DNA of 64,000 nt from Pirellulales bacterium. Lineage in GTDB: Bacteria > Planctomycetota > Planctomycetia > Pirellulales > JACPPG01. How positions within the stretch are numbered: the first letter of the stretch is position 1; each line of letters opens with the position of its first letter. The notes beneath the pieces were generated by a model. That model had not been told where the DNA came from. It did not search any database and worked only from the letters and a program-made list of their open reading frames with translations. Shown piece after piece: positions 17,441 through 26,469 of the stretch. The position numbers were made by a program, and so were the translations under genes. The stretch is taken from NCBI GenBank assembly GCA_036499395.1, contig DASYDW010000077.1, forward strand, positions 1-64,000, written 5' to 3'.

Positions 17441-19276
17441 ATGGGCTATCGCACGCTTGCCGAATGTATTGCCGACCTGAAGCGCGGCGGGCATTTGGTG
17501 CGCATCGAAAACGAGGTCGATCCCTATCTCGAAGCTGCCGAGATCCAACGCCGCGTCTATGCCGCGGGCGGCCCGGCGATCTATTATGCCCGAGTCCGCG
17601 GCTCGACGTTTCCGATGGTCAGCAATCTGTTCGGCACGCTTGATCGATTGCGATTCTTGTTTCGCGATACGCTCGACGCAGTCGCTCGGCTGGTGGAGTT
17701 GAAGGTCGATCCGGATCGCGCGCTGCGACGTCCCTGGCGCTATCTGCCCGCCGCGCGCACGGCGCTGCATACGCTACCTCGTCACGTAAGAAGCGGGCCG
17801 ATTCTGGCCCATCAGACCACGATCGATCGCCTGCCGCAGGTCACCAGTTGGCCTGATGACGGCGGACCGTTCGTCACGCTCCCTCAGGTCTATACCGAGG
17901 ATCCCGCCAACCCTGGCTGGCGACAATCAAACCTGGGGATGTATCGCGTGCAACTGGCTGGCAACCAGTACCGGAAAAACGAAGAGGTCGGCCTGCACTA
18001 TCAGATTCATCGTGGCATCGGCGTGCATCACGCAGCGGCACTGCGGCGTGGGGAACCACTGAAAGTGAATGTCGTGATCGGTGGGCCGCCGGCATTGGCT
18101 GTCGCGGCCGTGATGCCGCTGCCGGAAGGAATGCCCGAGCTGACCTTTGCTGGCGCACTGGGCGGCCGCCGCGTACATTTGGTGCAAGGCACGACGGGCG
18201 GATTGCCTATCGTGGCCGAGGCGGATTTCTGCATTTCCGGCTATATCGAACCCGACCACCTGTTGCCCGAAGGACCTTTCGGGGATCACCTGGGTTACTA
18301 TTCGCTGGCCCACGACTTTCCGGTCTTGCGCGTCGAGCATGTTTATCATCGGCCCGGCGCGATCTGGCCCTTCACGACCGTTGGGCGTCCGCCGCAAGAG
18401 GATACTTCGTTCGGCCAGTTCATTCACGAGTTGACCGGACCGGTCGTGCCTACCTTGATACCCGGCGTCCGCGCGGTTCACGCCGTCGATGCGGCCGGAG
18501 TCCATCCGCTGCTGCTGGCGATCGGCAGCGAACGATACGTCCCTTATGCCTCGCAACGTCGGCCGCAAGAGTTGCTGACGCAAGCCAACGCGATCCTAGG
18601 GCAGGGGCAAATGTCGCTGGCCAAGTACCTGTTGATCGTGGCGGGCGAGGATCAGCCATCGCTCGAGATTCACGAGATCCCTGCGTTTCTGGCGCACTTG
18701 CTCGCGCGTGTCGATTGGCGGCGCGATTTGCACTTTCAAACCCGCACGACGATCGACACGCTCGACTATTCCGGCACCGGATTGAACGAAGGATCGAAGG
18801 TCGTAATCGCCGCCGCCGGCCCCATCCTGCGCGAACTGCCCACCAGCGTGCCGAACGATCTGCATTTGCCTCCGAACTTTCAGCAGCCCCGCGTGGCTTT
18901 GCCAGGCGTTCTAACGATCTCTGGACCGCGCCATCAGGGCGAATCTGACAACGCCATCGAACAGTTCTGCGAAGGTCAAACGGCCGACGCGCTGCTCAGC
19001 CGGTTTCCCCTAGTCGTGATTGTCGATGACAGTGAATTCGCGGCCCGGACGCTCAACAATTTCTTGTGGGTCACATTCACCCGGTCGAACCCCGCGGCAG
19101 ACATCCACGGCGTCGGCGAGTTTGTCGAGGCGAAGCATTGGGGCTGCACAGGATCGTTGGTGATCGACGCCCGCGTGAAACCGCACCACGCTCCCCCGTT
19201 AGTCGAGGATCCGCAAGTTACGCGCCGGGTCGACAGTTTGGCTGCACCGGGCGGCCCGTTGCACGGTATTATTTAG
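17441..19276 (+). CDS. UbiD-family decarboxylase
   Basis: The 611-residue protein matches the prenylated-FMN-dependent UbiD decarboxylases. Visible family segments are TLAECIADLKRGGHLVRI at the N-terminus, NLGMYRVQLAG (catalytic arginine), the EGPFGDHLGYYS segment carrying the catalytic glutamate, and the C-terminal DDSEF...WVTFTRSNPAADI. Family members decarboxylate aromatic or unsaturated acids, for example in ubiquinone or menaquinone synthesis, and need a UbiX-type flavin prenyltransferase encoded elsewhere. It is longer than E. coli UbiD (about 500 residues). The next gene starts two bases after the stop, so the two are cotranscribed and probably coupled. The substrate cannot be read from the sequence. 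Confidence 0.9.
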   Translation: MGYRTLAECIADLKRGGHLVRIENEVDPYLEAAEIQRRVYAAGGPAIYYARVRGSTFPMVSNLFGTLDRLRFLFRDTLDAVARLVELKVDPDRALRRPWRYLPAARTALHTLPRHVRSGPILAHQTTIDRLPQVTSWPDDGGPFVTLPQVYTEDPANPGWRQSNLGMYRVQLAGNQYRKNEEVGLHYQIHRGIGVHHAAALRRGEPLKVNVVIGGPPALAVAAVMPLPEGMPELTFAGALGGRRVHLVQGTTGGLPIVAEADFCISGYIEPDHLLPEGPFGDHLGYYSLAHDFPVLRVEHVYHRPGAIWPFTTVGRPPQEDTSFGQFIHELTGPVVPTLIPGVRAVHAVDAAGVHPLLLAIGSERYVPYASQRRPQELLTQANAILGQGQMSLAKYLLIVAGEDQPSLEIHEIPAFLAHLLARVDWRRDLHFQTRTTIDTLDYSGTGLNEGSKVVIAAAGPILRELPTSVPNDLHLPPNFQQPRVALPGVLTISGPRHQGESDNAIEQFCEGQTADALLSRFPLVVIVDDSEFAARTLNNFLWVTFTRSNPAADIHGVGEFVEAKHWGCTGSLVIDARVKPHHAPPLVEDPQVTRRVDSLAAPGGPLHGII

Positions 19277-19278
19277 TC

Positions 19279-20253
19279 ATGGCAACCGCACCCTTTTTGA
19301 TCCTGCTCTGGTGCTTTGCCGTCGGGGCGTGCGTCGGCAGCTTTTTGAATGTCGTCGCCTGGCGCATGCCGCTGGGCATCAGTCTGCTCTGGCCCGGCTC
19401 GCACTGCCCACGTTGCAAAAAACCAATTGCATTGCGCGATAATGTCCCGGTGCTGGGTTGGTTGCTTTTGCGTGGCCGCTGCCGGGCTTGCGGCGTTAGC
19501 ATTTCGCCCCGTTATCCGATCGTCGAGTTTTTGACAGGCGCTGCCTGCGCCACCTTGGCCTGGGTCGAGTTGGTCGAGGCCGGAATCAACCTGCCGGAAC
19601 TGCCACCAGAGACCTCCACGGGGCTATTAGGCATTTGGCTATTTCACTCGCTGCTCATGGCGCTATTGATCGTGCTCGCGCTGTTCGAGATCGACGCCGC
19701 ACGCGTGCCGACGAGCTTTATCGTCCTAGGAGTCATGGCCGGAATCATACTGCCCCTGATCCGCCCAGAGCTTTCTCCGCAATCGCCGGAGGCAATTATC
19801 GGTAAATCTCAAGTGGCCACACTGGAATCCAGTCTTGTCGGTACGGTCGCAGGCCTGTTCTTCGGCGGCTTGATTTCGTGGGCGTCGACGGGCAATCTAT
19901 TCGACCGGCAGTCCCTGCTTGGATATACGGCGCTAGCCTTGTCGCTGGTCGGCGCATTCCTGGGTCCAGAGGCGGTGTTGACGATCGCGGCCGTGACCGC
20001 GGGCTTGCTCGTCGCCGCACGGCTCGCCGAATTGGCAATGGGCCGTTTGCTCGTCCGCGCGACAACCGTGCTGGCAGCCGTCACGTTGGTATTCCTGCTC
20101 TATTGGCGACAATTGACCGAGCTCCGCTGGCCCGGCCATTACGACGGAAATGGGGAGATCGGCTTTACCGCGCTCGGCATCGCGATATTGAGTTTAATCG
20201 TGTTCGTTCTGACGAGCCGAGGGGCGCACCGGAAGACGCACACGTCGCGCTAA
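19279..20253 (+). CDS. Type 4 prepilin peptidase homologue (A24 family), second catalytic Asp not seen
   Basis: The ATG at 19279 gives a 324-residue membrane protein. The N-terminal domain GSFLNVVAWRMPLGI and the two zinc CxxC pairs (CPRC, CRAC) are typical of PilD/GspO-type peptidases, which cut and methylate prepilins. Eight or so membrane helices follow. The first catalytic aspartate is plausible in FEIDAARVPTSF. The second, normally in a GxGD motif ahead of a VGAFLG-type segment, is not visible: the aligned stretch reads LLGYTALALSLVGAFLG, with threonine where aspartate is expected. Activity is therefore doubtful. It follows the UbiD gene by two bases. Pseudopilin substrates of the family type are encoded at 50-53 kb and 41 kb. 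Confidence 0.8.
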   Translation: MATAPFLILLWCFAVGACVGSFLNVVAWRMPLGISLLWPGSHCPRCKKPIALRDNVPVLGWLLLRGRCRACGVSISPRYPIVEFLTGAACATLAWVELVEAGINLPELPPETSTGLLGIWLFHSLLMALLIVLALFEIDAARVPTSFIVLGVMAGIILPLIRPELSPQSPEAIIGKSQVATLESSLVGTVAGLFFGGLISWASTGNLFDRQSLLGYTALALSLVGAFLGPEAVLTIAAVTAGLLVAARLAELAMGRLLVRATTVLAAVTLVFLLYWRQLTELRWPGHYDGNGEIGFTALGIAILSLIVFVLTSRGAHRKTHTSR

Positions 20254-20326
20254 ACGACTTCGTTTTGGTTTGAGTTAAACTATGTGTAAACGAACGCTCC
20301 TTATTTCGCGTCGAAGGAAATAGTGC

Positions 20327-21100
20327 TTGAATAGCAGCCACAACTCCCCCCCCGCCGAGCAACCCGTGGCGTTGGTCACTGGCAGCGGCGCGCCGCGCAT
20401 CGGCAACGTCGTAGCTCAGGCACTGGCCGGGCGTGGCTATCGGTTGATCATTCACGCGAATTCGTCGATCGCCGACGCGCGGAAGCTAGCCGACGAACTT
20501 ACGGCCGCAGGGAGTGAGTCCATTGCCGTGACGGCCGACGTGCGCGACGAGCATGCGATCGAGCGCGTCGTTCGCGAGGCACACAGCCATTTTGGCCGGA
20601 TCGACGCACTGGTGAACTGCGCCGCCATCTGGAATGCGAAGCGCCTGGAGGAAGTCACTGCCGAAGACGTGCGGCAGAATTTCGAGATCAATACGCTCGG
20701 CACATTTTTGTTCTGTCAGCACGTGGGGCGAATCATGGTCAGCCAGCCCGAGGGCGGGGCGATCGTCAACTTCGGAGATTGGGCCGTCGTCCGGCCGTAC
20801 CTCGATTACGCGGCTTATTTTCCATCGAAAGGCGCGATCCCCACCCTGACGCGCACGTTCGCGGCCGAACTGGCAAACCGGAATCCGCGGGTTCGCGTGA
20901 ATGCCATTCTGCCTGGCCCCGTTATGCTGCCCGAGCATCTTTCATCGGACGAGCGTGCCGCGGCCGTTGCCGGAACGCTTTTAAAGCGCGAAGGGAGCCC
21001 GCAAAACGTGGCCCAGGCGGTCGTATTCCTGCTCGCGAACGACTACATTACCGGTGTCTGCTTGCCCGTCGACGGGGGGCGCAGCATTTTCGGTCTGTAG
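20327..21100 (+). CDS. Short-chain dehydrogenase, pteridine-reductase-like
   Basis: The start is TTG at 20327, supported by GAAGGAAA nine bases upstream; no ATG fits. The protein (257 residues) has the NADP-binding segment ALVTGSGAPRIGNVVAQAL, the catalytic YFPSK and a C-terminal YITGVCLPVDGG typical of SDR enzymes. Where most SDRs have the catalytic serine, the sequence is NFGDWAVVRP with aspartate at that place. The same substitution is seen in pteridine reductase 1 (NMVDAM) and FolM-type dihydromonapterin reductases. I therefore infer a pterin or folate reductase. Its neighbours do not add to this. Confidence 0.8.
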   Translation: MNSSHNSPPAEQPVALVTGSGAPRIGNVVAQALAGRGYRLIIHANSSIADARKLADELTAAGSESIAVTADVRDEHAIERVVREAHSHFGRIDALVNCAAIWNAKRLEEVTAEDVRQNFEINTLGTFLFCQHVGRIMVSQPEGGAIVNFGDWAVVRPYLDYAAYFPSKGAIPTLTRTFAAELANRNPRVRVNAILPGPVMLPEHLSSDERAAAVAGTLLKREGSPQNVAQAVVFLLANDYITGVCLPVDGGRSIFGL

Positions 21101-21241
21101 CGCCGTTTTTGTCTGTAATGCCGCAGGGGTGAACGTCCAGGCGGGCATGATGATCCTTTCCGATGCGGCTTGCGCATGCCGGCATCGAAGGTTTATCGCC
21201 AGGCATCGTTCAATTCTAAGCGACATTCCGGAGCGAGTTTC

Positions 21242-21979
21242 GTGCGAGCGTCTCGAAACATGATCCACACGACCGCCTTTCTCGCTGCCTTCGCGTGTAT
21301 CGCGGCGCTTGGAGTGTACGCGGTACGCGCTGACGAAAGTACGCCGGCGCCGGCCGCATCGGAAACGGTCAACTTATACCTGGCCAAGCAAGGTCTTTCG
21401 CCCGAGCAGCTGCTGGAATTCATCGATCGCATGAAGGCCAAGCCCGTGAGCCTGCGCAACCGGCCCGGCTTTTCCCTGGCGATCCTCGACGCGGCCGATC
21501 GCATTCTGGCGGCCGATGCGACGCCCGCGTTAAAGACGTCGGCCATCCTCGAAAAACTGGCCGAGTTGCAGCACCAGGCCTCGCACGGCGATAAAACGGC
21601 CGACGAGCAAATCCGTGACCTACTGCCGGCGCTGCGCGACGATAAGCGCGAGAAGGTCGCTGCCGAGATTCGCTTCCTCGACCTCGAGCAGCGTGTCCTG
21701 GCCGCGGATGCCGTGCCGGCGGCCGATCTGCCGCCACTGCTAGACGAGATTCGTGCGTACTTCAATGGCCGCACGCCGCAAGCGCGCGACCTGCGGTTGG
21801 CCTCGGGCACGGTGCGGATCATTAACCGCGTACCGGGCGACGAATTGGCGCAGCGTTCGTACCGAGAATTCGGCGCGATCTTTGCTCGCAGCGAAGACCG
21901 TGACCTGTCTCGTTACGGTCGCAAGATCGAAAAGTCGACGAAGCCGCCCGAAGAGAGCAAGGCCCCCCGCGAGCCGTGA
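21242..21979 (+). CDS. Secreted protein of unknown function
   Basis: A GTG at 21242 lies eight bases behind GGAG and gives VRASRNMIHTTAFLAAFACI as N-terminus (first residue read as Met), a good signal peptide with cleavage near RADES. The ATG at 21260 is an alternative start. The mature part is charged and helical (about 215 residues). The C-terminal segment AQRSYREFGAIFARSEDRDL resembles the region that precedes the thioredoxin domain in planctomycete TlpA-like proteins, but no thioredoxin domain or CxxC follows. The function is unknown. The CHAD gene follows after about 58 bases, so the two may be cotranscribed. Confidence 0.6.
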   Translation: MRASRNMIHTTAFLAAFACIAALGVYAVRADESTPAPAASETVNLYLAKQGLSPEQLLEFIDRMKAKPVSLRNRPGFSLAILDAADRILAADATPALKTSAILEKLAELQHQASHGDKTADEQIRDLLPALRDDKREKVAAEIRFLDLEQRVLAADAVPAADLPPLLDEIRAYFNGRTPQARDLRLASGTVRIINRVPGDELAQRSYREFGAIFARSEDRDLSRYGRKIEKSTKPPEESKAPREP

Positions 21980-22037
21980 ATCGCTCGCAAAGGCGAAACC
22001 AGGTACAACGAAGTTCGGCCGAGAGAGGAAATCGACG

Positions 22038-22982
22038 GTGCGCAAGGGAAAGTGGTTTCAAGCAACTTCGCCTGACGAGCCGGTTTCGACCGCCGCCCGC
22101 GAAGTCCTGCGCGCACGGCTGCGAACGGTCGCCTATTACCTGCCGCTGGCTTCGTTCAAGAGCGATCGAGACGTCGAGTACGTGCATCAGGTGCGCGTGT
22201 CGACGCGTCGTGCCGTGGCACTGTTGCGCATTTTTCGCTCGCAACTACCCAAAAAGCGCGCCGACTGGCTGGACCGACAGTTGAAGAAGATCCGCCGCGC
22301 GGCGGGCGAGGCCCGCGATCTGGACGTCCTCGGCCGGCGTATCGCCGAATGGGCCGAAGCACATCCATCCACAGCCCGCACGGCACTCTTGCAACGCGTC
22401 GAACGCTGCCGCGATCGCGCCCAGGCGCCGATTGGCCGTGTTCAGAAAAAGATGAAGCGGAAGCGTTTCGACGACCGAATCGAAAAGATCGTCCGTCGCG
22501 TCGAGTGGCGTGAGGAAATCGCAGAGCCGAGCTTCGCCGCAGCGGCCGCCGGCTGCCTGCGCACCGTGGCCGAACCGTTCTTCGAGGCGGGGGCCGGCGA
22601 CACGGCCGATTTGGCCGCGCTCCATCGCTTTCGCATCACGGCCAAACATTTGCGCTATTCGATGGAAGTCTTCGCCGCGGCTTTCGGCCCTGAATTTCGC
22701 AGCGACCTTTATCCCTGCTTCGAAGAGGTGCAGACCCGGCTCGGCGAGATTCACGATCATGCCGCAGCGTTGGAACGCTTCAACCAATGGCTGATCCAGT
22801 GGAGCGACGGACCTGAAACCACGGCGCTGCGCGAGCTAGCCGACGTCGAGCGTGGCAATCTCGCCCGCACGCGCCAGAACTTCATCCGCTGGTGGACGCC
22901 CGAGCGGGCCGCCGATCTACGCCAGCAGTTCGACCAGGCGCTTGCCAGCCAAACGGCTGCGCCCGGCGAAAAGTCTGCCTAG
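22038..22982 (+). CDS. CHAD-domain protein
   Basis: The GTG at 22038 has AGAGAGGAAA just upstream; the frame is open further up, but only this start gives a compact CHAD protein (314 residues). Two repeated helical units carry the family histidines and basic residues: YVHQVRVSTRRAVALLRIF near residues 51-69 and LHRFRITAKHLRYSMEVFAA near 200. CHAD domains bind inorganic polyphosphate and associate with polyphosphate granules; no CYTH phosphatase domain is fused here. The upstream gene encodes a secreted protein of unknown function. Confidence 0.85.
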   Translation: MRKGKWFQATSPDEPVSTAAREVLRARLRTVAYYLPLASFKSDRDVEYVHQVRVSTRRAVALLRIFRSQLPKKRADWLDRQLKKIRRAAGEARDLDVLGRRIAEWAEAHPSTARTALLQRVERCRDRAQAPIGRVQKKMKRKRFDDRIEKIVRRVEWREEIAEPSFAAAAAGCLRTVAEPFFEAGAGDTADLAALHRFRITAKHLRYSMEVFAAAFGPEFRSDLYPCFEEVQTRLGEIHDHAAALERFNQWLIQWSDGPETTALRELADVERGNLARTRQNFIRWWTPERAADLRQQFDQALASQTAAPGEKSA

Positions 22983-23011
22983 CCCGCTCGACGCGGCGAA
23001 CGCTGCGGCCG

Positions 23012-23038
23012 GGCACGGGCGGAATATCCACCCGTGCC
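23012..23038. terminator. Inverted repeat between convergent genes, possible bidirectional terminator
   Basis: GGCACGGG (23012-23019) and CCCGTGCC (23031-23038) form an eight-base perfect stem around an 11-base loop. It lies just behind the CHAD gene and before the end of the convergent PilZ-like gene. There is no T-run, so it may instead be a dispersed intergenic repeat. Confidence 0.4.
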
Positions 23039-23061
23039 ACCGACGCGGGGCCCACAGGAAT

Positions 23062-23502
23062 CTACGGCTTCACGTTCAACGGCGAGGCGACGGACTGCAG
23101 GAACCGGCCCCCGCTCTCGTACCAGCCGTAGCGGGTAAAGCGGCACCAGTGCAAGTCCATCAGGAAGCCGATCCAATTCCCGGGCCCCTGTTCGAGCGAA
23201 GCGATCACGCGGCGAAACGGTAGCGGCGCAGGATGATAGAACCCTAAGCCCGTCTCTGAGATTTGCTTGCCAGCCGCAACGACCGGCGGCCCGATCTGCG
23301 TGACGCCGTCAGGCATGACCGGTGTCAGCACGATCAGATGGGGAAACGGATAGCGGTGAGCCCGACGGCGTTCCACCATGCGCTCGCTGGGATAACTGTT
23401 AGCCAGCAGGGTTCGCACGCTCGTCGCTACGTCGGCGTCGGGTACCGAGACGCGCCCGATTGCACTGACCGACGCCGAAGGAGCCGTTGATACCGTTGCC
23501 AT
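23062..23502 (-). CDS. PilZ-like domain protein
   Basis: The 146-residue protein has an arginine-rich segment VERRRAHRYPFPHLIVLTPV (about 43-62), then GKQISETGLGFYHPAPLP (about 78-95). These match the RxxxR and (D/N)xSxxG elements with which PilZ domains bind cyclic di-GMP, except that the residue before I-S is glutamine. It probably responds to or once bound cyclic di-GMP, but the target is unknown. The N-terminal 40 residues are low-complexity. It is convergent with the CHAD gene and stands alone. Confidence 0.65.
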   Translation of the reverse strand: MATVSTAPSASVSAIGRVSVPDADVATSVRTLLANSYPSERMVERRRAHRYPFPHLIVLTPVMPDGVTQIGPPVVAAGKQISETGLGFYHPAPLPFRRVIASLEQGPGNWIGFLMDLHWCRFTRYGWYESGGRFLQSVASPLNVKP

Positions 23503-23766
23503 CTCTCTGATTCTCCCCAGGGTCTGTTAGTTCGACTTGATCGACGGTACGAGGAAACAACGCCACGACGTGCGCGCGTAGCAGTACCACAAATCGCCCA
23601 AGGGGAGAGGCGCGCAGAAACCGCTATACACGCGAAATGTCCAGCGGCGGCCTGAGGTATGACACACAACCGCCAATGGGTATGTACGTCACGGTTCAAG
23701 CGCGGTCAAATCGGAGGCTGACAGAATCCTTTCGAATCCGCAACAGACACCGCCGCGTGCCGGCGG

Positions 23767-24984
23767 CTACGGCGATTCGGGCAGATGATGGCCCAGTTTT
23801 TCCCGCTTCGTGGCGAGGTATCCGGCGTTGTGCTCGTTGATCGGCGGCAGAATCGGAACCTGGTCGACCACCTGCAGATCGAAGCCGCCGTAGATAAAGG
23901 CGTCGGTCTTCTTGGGGTTGTTCGTCAGCAGGCGGACCTTCGTCAGCCCAAGATCCTTGAGCAGTTGGATGCCCACGCCATAATCGCGCGTGTCAGCCTT
24001 GTAGCCCAGCGCCAGGTTGGCCTCGACCGTGTCGAGCCCCTCGTCCTGCAGGCGGTACGCCTTGAGCTTCTCGATCAGTCCGATCCCGCGTCCCTCCTGC
24101 GGCAGGTAAACCAGGACGCCGGCCCCTTCGTTACCGATCATCTGCAGCGCCATTTGCAACTGATCGCCGCAGTCGCAGCGCAGCGAGCTGAGCAAGTCGC
24201 CGGTAAAGCAAGAAGAGTGCAGCCGCACCAAGGGAGCGCTAACACTCGACAGGTCACCCATCACCAGCACGATCGGTTCCTGGCTCTCGTATCGCACGCC
24301 GTAGGCGATGATCTCGAACTGTCCGTAGCGCGTCGGCAGTTTGGCCGATTCGCTCAAACGATACACTAGCTTCTCGCTGCGGCGCCGATAGCGGATCAAT
24401 TCCTCGATCGAGATAATCTCTAAATGGTGCTGCTGCGCCAGGGCGAACAGCGCCTCGCGATCAGCACGGTTGCCGTATCCGTCGAGGATTTCGCACAGCA
24501 CTCCCGCCGGCGATAGCCCCGCCAGGCGCGCCAAATCGACCGCGGCCTCGGTATGGCCGGCGCGGCGTAGCACGCCCCCTTCCTTGGCGATCAACGGAAA
24601 TAGGTGGCCAGGCCGGACAAAATCTGCTGGCGTGCTGTGCGGATCGACCAGGGCGCGAATCGTCGTCGCGCGCTCTTGCGCGGTAATCCCCGTCTTTGCC
24701 GTGCGATGATCCACCGGCACCGTAAAGGCCGTGCCCAGCGGCGCCGTGTTGGTCTCGACCATCGGTCCCAGCTTCAGCCGCTCGCACGCCTCGGGCAACA
24801 GTGGCATGCATACCTGCCCACGACCGTGCGTTATCATGAAGTTGACGGTTTCGGGGGTCGCCTTCTCGGCAGCGCAGATAAAGTCCCCTTCGTTTTCGCG
24901 ATCCTCGGCATCGACCACGATGACAATGCGTCCCGCGGCGATGGCGGCGACAGCTTTCTCGATCGACGAAAAACGGGTGGACAT
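23767..24984 (-). CDS. ribBA: Bifunctional 3,4-dihydroxy-2-butanone-4-phosphate synthase / GTP cyclohydrolase II
   Basis: The 405-residue protein catalyses the two entry steps of riboflavin synthesis. The RibB half (about 1-200) has the acidic motif DAEDRENEGDF and HTEAAVDLARLAG. The RibA half (about 205-400) has the zinc site HSSCFTGDLLSSLRCDCG, the GTP-binding YLPQEGRGIGL and LLTNNPKK. Both halves appear complete, with family-typical length. It is a single-gene unit; I see no FMN riboswitch in the 180 bases upstream, only a TATAAT (25071-25076) as possible -10 box. Confidence 0.95.
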   Translation of the reverse strand: MSTRFSSIEKAVAAIAAGRIVIVVDAEDRENEGDFICAAEKATPETVNFMITHGRGQVCMPLLPEACERLKLGPMVETNTAPLGTAFTVPVDHRTAKTGITAQERATTIRALVDPHSTPADFVRPGHLFPLIAKEGGVLRRAGHTEAAVDLARLAGLSPAGVLCEILDGYGNRADREALFALAQQHHLEIISIEELIRYRRRSEKLVYRLSESAKLPTRYGQFEIIAYGVRYESQEPIVLVMGDLSSVSAPLVRLHSSCFTGDLLSSLRCDCGDQLQMALQMIGNEGAGVLVYLPQEGRGIGLIEKLKAYRLQDEGLDTVEANLALGYKADTRDYGVGIQLLKDLGLTKVRLLTNNPKKTDAFIYGGFDLQVVDQVPILPPINEHNAGYLATKREKLGHHLPESP

Positions 24985-25070
24985 GCAAGACTCCCAAACA
25001 GGTCGGGGGCGCGATCGGGCGACGCTGCCACGCTACGATCGGCGTCTGCCCCAACGGACTGTAATATTGC

Positions 25071-25076
25071 ATTATA
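25071..25076 (-). promoter_or_regulatory. Possible -10 box for ribBA
   Basis: TATAAT on the minus strand, about 87 bases upstream of the ribBA start. The sequence at the expected -35 position (GTGGCG) is a poor match, so this is only a weak candidate. Confidence 0.3.
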
Positions 25077-25168
25077 GGCAGGGCCTAGGGCGTCGCCACG
25101 GGCTGGGCGAACAAACCGCCGTCGCTTAATTGCCTCCGACGGCCACATAATCTCGGAATAGGACCGAA

Positions 25169-26032
25169 ATGCTGGATCGTGAGGAATACATTGAGCAGGC
25201 CTACTTTTTCCGGGTGCTAGGCGAGCGTGCGGAACAAAGCATTGCCACGCAGGACTTATTGAAGTCGGTGCGGGAGGAAATCCTTGCCACCACCAAGCTG
25301 CCGATGGCCATCGACTTTCTCGCCAGCGAACTCGTCCTGACCGGTGTCTTCGGCCCGGCCATGGCGCGGCTCGCCCACTACTTCACGCCGTTTCAAACGT
25401 TCGTGGTCTCGGCGGCCGAAAATGATCGCGGCAAGTTCGACTTTGCCGTGGCGCTGGCGGTCCTCGAACGCGAGGCCCTGTATCGCGCCGAAGGGGCTAC
25501 CCGGCAGGGGATGTTTCTCTACCAGTTCGAGTGCCTGTGCCGGAACCGCCTGGGCTATGATCACGGATTGGAGGCGATCGCCGCCGACCCGATCTTCGAC
25601 GAACCATGGCGCGAGTGGATTCGGACGATACGACGACAAATCGGAATTGTTGATTTCGCGGACCTGGTCTACGTCCGCAGCGAACATTACGTCGATGTCC
25701 AGACGCGTCGCGGCCAGCCGGTCGAAACGGATCGGCCCTGGCTGTTTGGCGTCAAAGAAGGGCGCATCGCGCTGGCGAACCGATTAAAGGATCCGCTGCT
25801 GCTGTTCGCAGCGCTCGAGCGCCATTTGCACTACCCGACCGTGCCCAGGCCTAAGCGCGTCGATGAAAGTCGCTTGATCCTGCCGACCTTGATGCGCCGC
25901 GTCGAACGGCTTGAGACGCGCTTGAAGCTCCTCGAAGAGGAGCAAAAGGGGGGCATCGATCTGGCGAAATTCTATCGCCGCCCGGTCGATCCTCCGGACG
26001 ACGAAACGCCGCTGCCGGACGAAGTCCTGTAA
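25169..26032 (+). CDS. Conserved-looking cytosolic protein of unknown function
   Basis: The ATG at 25169 starts MLDREEYIEQAYFFRVLGER; the protein has 287 residues without signal peptide or membrane helix. It is mostly helical, with a middle part LVYVRSEHYVDVQTRRG and LFGVKEGRIALANRLKDPL. A C-terminal coiled coil (RRVERLETRLKLLEEEQ, about 243-259) and an acidic, proline-rich tail follow. I recall proteins of this look from planctomycetes but no function. It is divergent from ribBA, with about 185 bases between the starts. Confidence 0.7.
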   Translation: MLDREEYIEQAYFFRVLGERAEQSIATQDLLKSVREEILATTKLPMAIDFLASELVLTGVFGPAMARLAHYFTPFQTFVVSAAENDRGKFDFAVALAVLEREALYRAEGATRQGMFLYQFECLCRNRLGYDHGLEAIAADPIFDEPWREWIRTIRRQIGIVDFADLVYVRSEHYVDVQTRRGQPVETDRPWLFGVKEGRIALANRLKDPLLLFAALERHLHYPTVPRPKRVDESRLILPTLMRRVERLETRLKLLEEEQKGGIDLAKFYRRPVDPPDDETPLPDEVL

Positions 26033-26469
26033 CGACCAGCAGCAACCTGCTCAGAGGGCTCGCCGCTGGGGTTCCCAGTCGGCCTGGGCATCGGGTACTG
26101 TCTGTCGATTCCGTAAGGAGTTTCGGCAAACTAGACCTGCGGAAGACATTGGTGCGTAAGGGAGTTGGGAAAACGGCTTCAATTGCCGTTCAACCGCCCG
26201 AGGGATCGTGGTACATTCGGTGAGTCGGCCAAGATTTGCGGATTCCCCCGGGTTTTCCATGCTTGGCCGCTTGTTGCCGATTTCGATGGGTGTTAATGTT
26301 GGCGCAGACAGCATCGATTGCCCCGCTGGACCGTAGCCCCCGGCATTCTGCTGTTCCTGCCGCATCGCAGCGAGACCCGATGGATGGCCCGCTAATAGAA
26401 GCGGGCGTGCCCGCCTGAATCCTTCGCCACTGCCCGGGCGAACGTGGTCTGCTGTTCGAGGTATGGACC
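26033..26469. other. Intergenic region upstream of the CBS/KorAB cluster
   Basis: No gene is supported. A small GC palindrome GCGGGC-GT-GCCCGC lies at 26401-26414, about 55 bases before the first CBS gene. Short frames on both strands have no recognisable content. Confidence 0.45.

Noticed and set aside
24985..25168. FMN riboswitch upstream of ribBA
   Set aside because: I looked for the conserved RFN-element bases (AGGG..., GGGGTG...) and did not find them in order; the space is also short.
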